From Corynebacterium sp. (GTDB lineage Bacteria > Actinomycetota > Actinomycetes > Mycobacteriales > Mycobacteriaceae): 11,834 nucleotides of DNA. The notes under the pieces were generated by a model. It did no database searches. It saw only the letters and a list, made by a program, of their open reading frames with translations, and had not been told where the DNA came from. The stretch's first letter is position 1. The number at the start of each line of letters is the position of its first letter. This document shows positions 6,207 through 11,834 of the stretch, one piece after another. The stretch covers positions 1-11,834 of the forward strand of contig NZ_JAPJNQ010000065.1 of NCBI RefSeq assembly GCF_030826625.1, given 5' to 3'. A program made the position numbers and the translations under genes.

Positions 6207-8879
6207 GTGAAAACCCACGAGATTCGCGATCGATTCACTCAACATTTCGCACAGCGTGGCCATGAAGTTGTGCCTAGTGCATCGCTCATTTTAGATGACC
6301 CAAATCTTTTGTTCGTCAACGCCGGAATGGTGCCTTTTAAGCCGTACTTTTTGGGACAACAAAACCCGCCGTACCCGAATGGTACTGCGACTTCGATCCA
6401 GAAGTGTGTGCGTACACTTGATATCGACGAAGTGGGAATCACTACCCGCCACAATACTTTCTTCCAGATGGCGGGTAACTTCTCGTTTGGCCAGTACTTC
6501 AAGGAAGGCGCTATCAGCAACGCGTGGGCATTGCTGACGGGCTCGCTTGAGGACGGCGGCTTGGGCCTGGATCCGGAACGCCTGTGGGTGACGGTCTACG
6601 AAACAGATGATGAAGCTGCGGAGATTTGGGAAAAAACCATTGGCGTGCCCGCAGAGCGGATCCAGCGGATGGGCGTCGAAGACAATTATTGGCACATGGG
6701 TGTGCCTGGCCCATGCGGCCCGTGTTCGGAAATCTATTATGACCGGGGACCGGAGTATGGCGCCGAAGGTGGCCCGGCAGCAGATGAACACCGTTACATG
6801 GAGATCTGGAACCTCGTGTTCATGCAGTATGAGCGCGGTGAATCCACCGGATCCGGTAAGGGAGATTTCGAATTACTCGGTGAGCTGCCAGCGAAAAATA
6901 TTGATACTGGCTTAGGTATTGAGCGCTTGGCATGTTTGCTGCAGGGCGTTGACAATGTCTACGAGACGGACCTGTTGCGGCCCGTGATTACTGCGGCGGA
7001 AGAACTCACTGGTGCAACCTATGGCGCGAAGCACGATAACGACGTGCGTTTCCGTGTTATCGCCGACCACTCACGCACCGCGATGATGCTCATCCTCGAT
7101 GGCGTTACGCCGTCAAACGAAGGACGCGGGTATATCCTTCGACGTTTGCTGCGCCGCATTATCCGTTCAGCACGATTGCTTGGCGCGCAAGGCGAAACTA
7201 TCAAGACGTTCATGTCTACCGTGATGGACACTATGGAGCCGTCGTATCCAGAGATTGCTGAGAGTCGCGAGCGGATTCTCGCTGTTTCTTTTGCTGAAGA
7301 ACGGGCATTTTTGAAGACCCTGGAATCTGGAACCAGCCGTTTCGATGAAACTGCACAACAATTGAACCAACGTGGTGACAAAGTGCTGACAGGCGCCGAT
7401 GCATTCTTGTTGCATGACACCTATGGTTTCCCGATTGACCTGACCATGGAAATGGCTGCCGAAGCCGGCCTTGATGTTGACATGGCTGGATTTGAGACCG
7501 CGATGGCTGAACAGAAGGCTCGAGCGAAAGCTGATAACAAAGCGAAAAAGCATAGCCATGCTGACGAATCTGTCTATCGTGAATGGGTCGATAACCAACC
7601 GACAGAATTTGCTGGTTATTCGGAGAAAGCGACCAATTCCACCATCATCGGCCTGGTGCGTGATGGGCAATCTGTGACGACTGCACACAGCGGCGATAGC
7701 GTTGAAGTGATTTTGGATGTCACCCCAATGTATGCCGAATCCGGTGGTCAATTGGCTGATCGAGGCACGATTGTGTCTGGCGAAGCTACCGTCGAAGTCA
7801 GCGATGTGCAAAAGATCGCAAAGAAGCTCTGGGTGCATCGTGGCGAAGTCTTGGGCGGTTCCCTGGAAATCGGCCAAGCAGTGACAGCAGAGTACGACCA
7901 GCAATGGCGGCACGGTGCCCGTCAAGCACACACAGCAACCCACCTGATTCACGGTGCGCTTCGTGAGGTACTGGGGCCAACGGCGGTGCAGGCAGGTTCG
8001 ATGAACCGTCCTGGTTATCTACGCTTTGACTTTAACTACACCGAGCAATTGAGCCCGCAGCAGCTTGAACAGATCGCTACGATCACTAACCAAGTTGTTG
8101 ATGCTGATTACCAGGTCAACACCCTCGAAACTTCATTGGACCAGGCCAAAGACATGGGTGCGCTGGCGTTATTTGGTGAAAACTATGGTGAACGAGTGCG
8201 CGTCGTGGAAATTGCCGGACCATTTTCAACGGAGCTGTGTGGTGGCACGCACGTGAGCCATTCTTCACAGATCGGCCCGGTTTCGGTATTGGGTGAATCG
8301 TCGGTTGGTTCAGGTGCTCGCCGTATTGAGGCTTATTCCGGCCTAGATGCCTTCCGCTATTTCTCCAAAGAAGCAGCATTGGCACACGGCGTTGCGCAAT
8401 CCCTGAAAGCAAAGCCGAACGAAATCCCTGAACGCATTGAATCACTGACCCGCAAGCTGAAAGAAGCAGAAAAGCAGGTCTCGGCCTTGCGCCAGCAGCA
8501 GTTGGCGGCCAAAGCTGCCGAATATGCCAACGATGCGGTGGAAGTCAACGGCGTTTCTCTGGTCACGGCACAGTTGCCTGGGGAAATCAATGGTGGGCAA
8601 TTGCGTTCGATCGCAGCGGATATCCGTAGCCGTCTCAATTCCCGCCCCTGTGTTGTTGTCTTGGCGACCGATAACTCGGGCAAGGTTCCGTTTGTGGTTG
8701 CATTGAGTCCTGAAGCCGTCGACAAGGGCCTCAAAGCTGGCCAACTGGTATCAGTTTTTGGCGGCTATGTCGGTGGTAAGGGCGGCGGAAAGCCGGATAT
8801 GGCGCAAGGGTCGGGAAACCAAGCAGCGGGTATCGCGCAGGGTTTTGCGGCCGTACGCGAGGAGCTTGCTCAGGGGTAG
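6207..8879 (+). CDS. alaS: Alanyl-tRNA synthetase
   Basis: This enzyme charges tRNA(Ala) in the cytoplasm and hydrolyses mischarged Ser/Gly-tRNA(Ala). The protein has 890 residues, the usual size. The class II catalytic core comes first: FVNAGMVPFKPYFLG (36-50), KCVRTLDIDEVG (66-77), RHNTFFQMAGNFSFG (81-95, motif 2 region) and a motif 3-like GLGIERLACLL near 235-245. The tRNA-recognition helical domain follows, with LRRLLRRIIRSARLLG. The editing domain holds the zinc site His575/His579 (HTATH) and Cys678/His682 (CGGTH). A coiled-coil stretch is visible near 740-770 (KLKEAEKQVSALRQQQ). The glycine-rich C-Ala segment GGKGGGKPDMAQGSG is near the end. GTG at 6207 is supported by AAGGAAG 7 nt upstream. 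It stands 76 bp after rarA and 197 bp before ruvX. No key motif is missing. Confidence 0.98.
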   Translation: MKTHEIRDRFTQHFAQRGHEVVPSASLILDDPNLLFVNAGMVPFKPYFLGQQNPPYPNGTATSIQKCVRTLDIDEVGITTRHNTFFQMAGNFSFGQYFKEGAISNAWALLTGSLEDGGLGLDPERLWVTVYETDDEAAEIWEKTIGVPAERIQRMGVEDNYWHMGVPGPCGPCSEIYYDRGPEYGAEGGPAADEHRYMEIWNLVFMQYERGESTGSGKGDFELLGELPAKNIDTGLGIERLACLLQGVDNVYETDLLRPVITAAEELTGATYGAKHDNDVRFRVIADHSRTAMMLILDGVTPSNEGRGYILRRLLRRIIRSARLLGAQGETIKTFMSTVMDTMEPSYPEIAESRERILAVSFAEERAFLKTLESGTSRFDETAQQLNQRGDKVLTGADAFLLHDTYGFPIDLTMEMAAEAGLDVDMAGFETAMAEQKARAKADNKAKKHSHADESVYREWVDNQPTEFAGYSEKATNSTIIGLVRDGQSVTTAHSGDSVEVILDVTPMYAESGGQLADRGTIVSGEATVEVSDVQKIAKKLWVHRGEVLGGSLEIGQAVTAEYDQQWRHGARQAHTATHLIHGALREVLGPTAVQAGSMNRPGYLRFDFNYTEQLSPQQLEQIATITNQVVDADYQVNTLETSLDQAKDMGALALFGENYGERVRVVEIAGPFSTELCGGTHVSHSSQIGPVSVLGESSVGSGARRIEAYSGLDAFRYFSKEAALAHGVAQSLKAKPNEIPERIESLTRKLKEAEKQVSALRQQQLAAKAAEYANDAVEVNGVSLVTAQLPGEINGGQLRSIAADIRSRLNSRPCVVVLATDNSGKVPFVVALSPEAVDKGLKAGQLVSVFGGYVGGKGGGKPDMAQGSGNQAAGIAQGFAAVREELAQG

Positions 8880-8901
8880 TGCAGGTAATCGACTCTTCAC
8901 A

Positions 8902-8930
8902 ACTGGCATGTTGTGTATAGAACTGCCAGT
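8902..8930. repeat. Inverted repeat after alaS, possible weak terminator or operator
   Basis: ACTGGCA (8902-8908) is exactly complementary to TGCCAGT (8924-8930) across a 15-nt spacer. It starts 23 bp past the alaS stop codon. No T tract follows, so a Rho-independent terminator is not well supported. It lies 29 bp before the candidate ruvX -10 and could instead be a protein-binding dyad. Confidence 0.35.
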
Positions 8931-8958
8931 CGGTGTCCGGTTTGTTACCGTTTAGTTA

Positions 8959-8964
8959 TAGAAT
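8959..8964 (+). promoter_or_regulatory. Candidate ruvX-mltG-aroE promoter, -10 TAGAAT
   Basis: TAGAAT is a full match to the corynebacterial -10 pattern TANANT and is followed by AG (the nG position). No recognisable -35 stands 16-18 bp upstream. Transcription would begin near 8971 and give a leader of about 106 nt before the ruvX GTG. This suggests ruvX, mltG and aroE can be transcribed apart from alaS. Confidence 0.45.
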
Positions 8965-8980
8965 AGGTGAGCACAACGCA

Positions 8981-9007
8981 ACAGAGTGGTGGTTACACCA
9001 GTTCTGT
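8981..9007 (+). other. Hairpin in the predicted ruvX mRNA leader
   Basis: ACAGA (8981-8985) pairs with TCTGT (9003-9007), and TGGTG (8987-8991) pairs with CACCA (8996-9000) around the loop GTTA. A small asymmetric internal loop (G versus GT) separates the two 5-bp helices. It lies about 10 nt after the predicted transcription start and 50 nt before the ribosome binding site. There is no following U tract, so it is not a standard terminator. Confidence 0.35.
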
Positions 9008-9076
9008 GAATGCTCGATTGTTGTAGCACACCTGCAGCTAGAGATGTCCCGGGAATAGGAAGGAAAAGCTCAAGCC

Positions 9077-9628
9077 GTGAGCACACTCGAACCAGACGCG
9101 CCACACGTTGATTCTCCTGAACATTCCCTGGGCATTGAAGGAAGACGCATCGGGATTGATGTCGGAACGGTACGCATCGGCGTCGCCGCATCAAACAGAG
9201 AAGCCACGTTGGCTTTCCCAGTAGAGACCGTGCAACGAGAGACTGGTTTCAAGGATCGTGATCAAGCAGATATCGACCGCTTGCTGGAGCTGATTGCGCA
9301 ATATCAAGCAGTAGAAGTCGTCGTCGGATTGCCTCGCGACCTGCGCGCGAATGGCTCGAAAAGCGTGAAACATGCGAAGGAAATTGCGTTCCGAATTCGT
9401 CGCCGTTTACGCAACTCTGGCGAGCAGACACCGGTTGTGCTTGCCGACGAGCGCTTGACGACGGTTGCTGCAACTCAAGCATTACGGGCATCCGGGGTCT
9501 CGGAGAAAGCCGGGCGCGCAGTCATTGACCAGGCCGCGGCGGTGGAAATTTTGCAATCCTGGTTGGATGCACGCCAATTGGCTCGGCAACGTAATCGCGA
9601 GCCGGTGGACACGGACTCATCGAATTAA
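9077..9628 (+). CDS. ruvX: RuvX/YqgF-family putative Holliday junction resolvase
   Basis: This is a 183-residue RNase H-fold protein of the YqgF family. Members are annotated as Holliday junction resolvases, and some process rRNA precursors. Family landmarks are all present: RIGIDVGTVRIGVA (24-37, Asp28), VVVGLPRDLRANGS (81-94), LADERLTT (122-129) and IDQAAAVEIL (150-159, Asp151). These supply the acidic residues expected of the active site. The first 20 residues are an extra acidic and hydrophilic stretch of the sort seen in actinobacterial members. The GTG at 9077 follows AGGAAGGA (9057-9064) at a slightly long 12-nt spacing; no better in-frame start precedes the fold. mltG begins 25 bp downstream. 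The conserved order alaS-ruvX-mltG-aroE supports the call. Confidence 0.95.
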   Translation: MSTLEPDAPHVDSPEHSLGIEGRRIGIDVGTVRIGVAASNREATLAFPVETVQRETGFKDRDQADIDRLLELIAQYQAVEVVVGLPRDLRANGSKSVKHAKEIAFRIRRRLRNSGEQTPVVLADERLTTVAATQALRASGVSEKAGRAVIDQAAAVEILQSWLDARQLARQRNREPVDTDSSN

Positions 9629-9653
9629 GCCGAACGAAGAAGAGAATTTACAC

Positions 9654-10853
9654 ATGAGCAAACAGACTCGCGTGCGCGTGAGACGCAGCATGGACCCGAA
9701 GTACGTGAAACGTCGACAGCGGGGGCTTGCTGTTTTGATCGCCTCGTTCATTCTTATTATCGGGGTGAGCGGCTATATCGCATTTAACGTCGTATTTGGC
9801 GACCGAGGAGGATCCTCCGTGGTCGATTTCGACGGTGACGGTAACGGCGTCGTTGCGATGGTGCAGATTAAAGAAGGCGATTCGATTTCTTCGCTTGGCC
9901 CTGAACTCGAAGATCGCGGTATCGTCGCCTCCGATTCGGTGTTCCAAACGGCAGCCGCCAGCAACCCCGATGCCGGAAATGTGCAACCAGGTTTTTATCG
10001 CCTGGAAGAAAAAATGAGTGCGCAAGCAGCGGTGGCAGCGTTGTTGAACCCAGAAAAGCAGGTTGAGCTGCTAGATGTGCACGGCGGTGCAACCTTGCAT
10101 GATGTCAACGTTAAAGGTGGCAACGTGCGCAAAGGGATCTTCACTCAGATTTCCGAGGTCAGCTGTGCTGATGGCCATGACGGTGATTGCGTCAGTACCG
10201 ACCAGTTGGAAGCGGTCGCAGCCACGAGCGACCCAGCGGATCTCGGGGCGCCAGAATGGGCGCTTGAACGAGTGCGTGCGCAGGGAGCCGATTCCAAGCG
10301 ATTGGAAGGCTTGATTGCTCCAGGCCAATATGTCATCGATCCAAATATGGATGCTGAAGAAATCTTGACGGATCTAGTATCGCGCACCACTAAGCGGTAC
10401 AACGACTCGAATATTGTCGATCGGGCACGCGCAGTAGATTTGGATCCTTATGACCTACTCATTGCGGCCTCTCTGGTCGAGCGTGAAGCGCCAGCAGGAG
10501 ATTTCGACAAAGTCGCACGCGTGATCTTGAATCGTTTGGATGAGCCGATGCGTCTCGAGTTCGATTCAACCGTCAATTATGGTCTTGATGATGTAGAACT
10601 CGCGACTTCAGACGCGGACCGGCAACGTGAAACGCCATGGAATACCTATGCGATGGATGGTCTGCCGGCAACCCCAATTGCAGCACCTTCCGACGATGCT
10701 GTACATGCCATGGAACACCCAGCGGATGGTAACTGGTTATTCTTCGTCACCATCGACGAACGCGGCACCACGGTATTCAATGACACCTTCGAAGCACATC
10801 TCGAGGATGTTGACCGGGCATTAGAATCGGGAATTCTGGATCACCATGAATAA
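9654..10853 (+). CDS. mltG: Endolytic murein transglycosylase MltG (YceG family)
   Basis: MltG cleaves nascent peptidoglycan strands at the outer face of the membrane and so limits glycan length. The 399-residue protein has a basic cytoplasmic N-terminus (about 1-23), one transmembrane helix (about 24-47, LAVLIASFILIIGVSG) and an extracytoplasmic YceG domain. A LysM-like part lies at about 65-135 (QIKEGDSISSLG, VQPGFYRLEEKMSAQ). The catalytic part includes LEGLIAPGQY (217-226), AASLVEREA (271-279, with Glu276 as the predicted catalytic acid), ILNRLDEP, FDSTVNYG and TPWNTYAMDGLPATPI. A Cys171/Cys179 pair could form a disulfide. The start at ATG 9654 is preferred because it gives the expected basic N-terminus directly before the helix; AGAAGAG-like purines lie about 10 nt upstream. 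Earlier in-frame codons would overlap ruvX. The end overlaps aroE by 8 nt. Confidence 0.95.
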   Translation: MSKQTRVRVRRSMDPKYVKRRQRGLAVLIASFILIIGVSGYIAFNVVFGDRGGSSVVDFDGDGNGVVAMVQIKEGDSISSLGPELEDRGIVASDSVFQTAAASNPDAGNVQPGFYRLEEKMSAQAAVAALLNPEKQVELLDVHGGATLHDVNVKGGNVRKGIFTQISEVSCADGHDGDCVSTDQLEAVAATSDPADLGAPEWALERVRAQGADSKRLEGLIAPGQYVIDPNMDAEEILTDLVSRTTKRYNDSNIVDRARAVDLDPYDLLIAASLVEREAPAGDFDKVARVILNRLDEPMRLEFDSTVNYGLDDVELATSDADRQRETPWNTYAMDGLPATPIAAPSDDAVHAMEHPADGNWLFFVTIDERGTTVFNDTFEAHLEDVDRALESGILDHHE

Positions 10854-11691
10854 ACCGGGGTCGGCGGAGCTGAAAATACGCAATCGGGCTGCGGTGCTCG
10901 GCAGTCCGATCGCACATTCACTCTCACCGGTGTTGCATAACGCGGGCTTCGCAGCACTTGGGCTCGACGATTGGCATTATGGTCGCAGTGAAGTGCGAGC
11001 AGGTCAATTAGCCGAATTCTTATCTCATGTCGATTCATCTTTCCGGGGATTTTCCGTGACTATGCCGGGGAAGTTTGAAGCCCTGGAATTCGCTGATCAT
11101 GTGAGTGGTCGGGCAAACATGATTGGTACAGCGAACACATTGGTGCGCCATGATGACGGTTGGCATGCAGACAATACTGATGGTGATGGTGTACTGGGAG
11201 CTTTAGGAGCCTTGTTTCCTGATAGCCATCGGAGACTCGGCCACGTCATCGTATTGGGGTCTGGCGGTACTTCACGGCCGGTTTTGTGGGCGCTCGGCAC
11301 CATGGGTGTAGAAGAAGTGACGGTTGTCAACCGCCGTGATCGGAGTAGCGAATGGGCACCGTTGGCCGAAGCCATGGGGCTGCGCTGGCGAACTGCCACG
11401 TGGGATGAGTCTTTGCCTGATTCTGATGCGGTTATTTCGACGGTGCCATCTGATGCTCTTGCCGGATATGAACAACGTCTGGCACATGCGCCGGTGTTAG
11501 ATGTTATTTATGAACCGTGGCCTACGCCCTTGACCATTCAGGCAGCTTCCAACGGCTACCGTAGTGTCGGCGGCCATGTGATGCTTGCGCATCAGGCTTT
11601 CGGACAATTCACCGCATTCACTGGGCATCCTGCGCCGCAGGAGGCAATGTGGAAAGCACTCGAGCAGGAGCTGCAGTCGCGGACTAAATAG
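10846..11691 (+). CDS. aroE: Shikimate dehydrogenase
   Basis: AroE reduces 3-dehydroshikimate to shikimate with NADPH in the aromatic amino acid pathway. The protein has 281 residues. The substrate domain shows AVLGSPIAHSLSPVLHN (16-32, Ser25 and Ser27 for shikimate), GFSVTMPGKFEA (68-79, catalytic Lys76), GTANTL (94-99) and ADNTDGDG (108-115, catalytic Asp112). The nucleotide domain shows VLGSGGTSRP (136-145), a slightly altered form of the common GAGGAAR loop, then VVNRRDRS (160-167), whose arginines suit NADP(H). GGHVMLAHQA (242-251) closes the site. The 8-nt overlap with mltG implies translational coupling, and there is little sign of an independent ribosome binding site. An ordinary biosynthetic AroE is likely; a quinate/shikimate paralogue is the main alternative, less likely in this conserved context. 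Confidence 0.94.
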   Translation: MNKPGSAELKIRNRAAVLGSPIAHSLSPVLHNAGFAALGLDDWHYGRSEVRAGQLAEFLSHVDSSFRGFSVTMPGKFEALEFADHVSGRANMIGTANTLVRHDDGWHADNTDGDGVLGALGALFPDSHRRLGHVIVLGSGGTSRPVLWALGTMGVEEVTVVNRRDRSSEWAPLAEAMGLRWRTATWDESLPDSDAVISTVPSDALAGYEQRLAHAPVLDVIYEPWPTPLTIQAASNGYRSVGGHVMLAHQAFGQFTAFTGHPAPQEAMWKALEQELQSRTK

Positions 11692-11702
11692 TCTCATCCG
11701 AT

Positions 11703-11731
11703 GCAAGCCCGAAATACGACGCAAGCCCGAA
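11703..11731. repeat. Two direct copies of GCAAGCCCGAA, 18 bp apart
   Basis: GCAAGCCCGAA occurs at 11703-11713 and 11721-11731, just after the aroE stop. The copies are exact and 18 bp apart. They precede the candidate promoter of the next gene and could be a regulator binding site or a chance duplication. No terminator-like hairpin is visible in this gap. Confidence 0.45.
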
Positions 11732-11750
11732 CTGAGTAGGTTTTGTACGG

Positions 11751-11756
11751 TAGCCT
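11751..11756 (+). promoter_or_regulatory. Possible -10 of a leaderless transcript
   Basis: TAGCCT fits only the loose TANNNT pattern. Its position 8 nt before the ATG at 11765 would put transcription start almost on the start codon. Leaderless mRNAs are common in corynebacteria. The purines GAGCAGG directly before the ATG are too close to act as a normal ribosome binding site. No -35 is recognisable. Confidence 0.2.
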
Positions 11757-11764
11757 GAGCAGGC

Positions 11765-11834
11765 ATGGGGGGATTTTTCATTGAATTATTCGTTGCCGGA
11801 ATTGTTCTGGTGTGGGCGAGCGCCCTGGTTTACT
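11765..11834 (+). CDS. N-terminus of a membrane protein, cut by window; possibly prepilin-peptidase-like
   Basis: The frame from ATG 11765 is open to the window end and encodes 23 residues, MGGFFIELFVAGIVLVWASA and on. This is almost wholly hydrophobic and looks like a first transmembrane helix. In related actinobacteria the gene after aroE often encodes an A24-type prepilin peptidase-like membrane protein. That function is inferred only from context, since no catalytic motif falls inside the window. The other plus-strand frames here give more polar, less plausible sequences. Confidence 0.5.
   Translation, partial: MGGFFIELFVAGIVLVWASALVY

Larger units (their letters stand above)
8880..9076. 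other. Intergenic region alaS to ruvX with structured leader
   Basis: This 197-bp gap holds no convincing gene. It contains an inverted repeat shortly after the alaS stop (8902-8930), a small inverted repeat CGGT/ACCG (8938-8950), a good -10 hexamer (8959-8964), a two-part hairpin in the predicted leader (8981-9007) and a strong ribosome binding site AGGAAGGA (9057-9064) for ruvX. A 19-codon reading frame starts at GTG 8967 and ends at TAG 9024-9026, but nothing supports its translation. Confidence 0.55.

Noticed and set aside
7167..7952. 261-codon open frame on the minus strand inside alaS
   Set aside because: Antisense to well-conserved AlaRS core and editing regions. The translation has no recognisable domain.
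9465..9653. In-frame N-terminal extension of mltG
   Set aside because: It would overlap ruvX by more than 160 bp, and the extension lacks the expected short basic leader. The ATG at 9654 gives a normal type II membrane anchor.
1..11834. Mobile element, CRISPR array, tRNA/rRNA gene, prophage or defence system
   Set aside because: No transposase, integrase, spaced repeat array, tRNA-like cloverleaf or defence protein motif was seen. The gene content is core housekeeping.

Overview
The window looks like a stretch of core chromosome from a Corynebacterium-type actinobacterium. The reasons are the collinear set alaS - ruvX - mltG - aroE followed by a membrane protein gene, GTG starts on several genes, purine-rich AGGA-type ribosome binding sites, roughly balanced base composition (judged by eye), and protein features typical of Corynebacteriales. 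The genus is an inference from family knowledge; no search was run.

Layout. Positions 1-1251 (minus strand) hold most of an iron-sulfur L-serine dehydratase (sdaA), cut by the window start. A 353-bp divergent intergenic region (1252-1604) separates it from aspS and contains several short repeats and palindromes. From 1605 everything runs on the plus strand: aspS (aspartyl-tRNA synthetase), a phosphotransferase-fold putative kinase of unknown substrate, rarA (replication-associated AAA+ ATPase, 1-nt overlap with the kinase gene), alaS (alanyl-tRNA synthetase), a 197-bp gap with two inverted repeats and a good -10 hexamer, then ruvX (YqgF-family nuclease), mltG (endolytic murein transglycosylase, membrane anchored) and aroE (shikimate dehydrogenase, 8-nt overlap with mltG). 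The last 70 bases begin a membrane protein that runs off the window.

How the genes relate. Two aminoacyl-tRNA synthetases supply translation. The AspRS carries residues expected of the non-discriminating form, which would also make Asp-tRNA(Asn) for a GatCAB amidotransferase. RarA and RuvX act in DNA or RNA maintenance. MltG trims nascent peptidoglycan strands, and AroE makes shikimate for aromatic amino acids. SdaA degrades serine to pyruvate. The grouping is conserved chromosomal housekeeping rather than one pathway.

I found no mobile element, CRISPR array, tRNA, rRNA or defence cassette, and no convincing new system. The least explained items are the kinase-like gene between aspS and rarA, a 25-bp dyad whose loop is a -10-like hexamer in front of it, a GntR/FadR-type palindrome in the sdaA promoter region, and a structured leader before ruvX. 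Promoters and operators were read by eye and carry low confidence.
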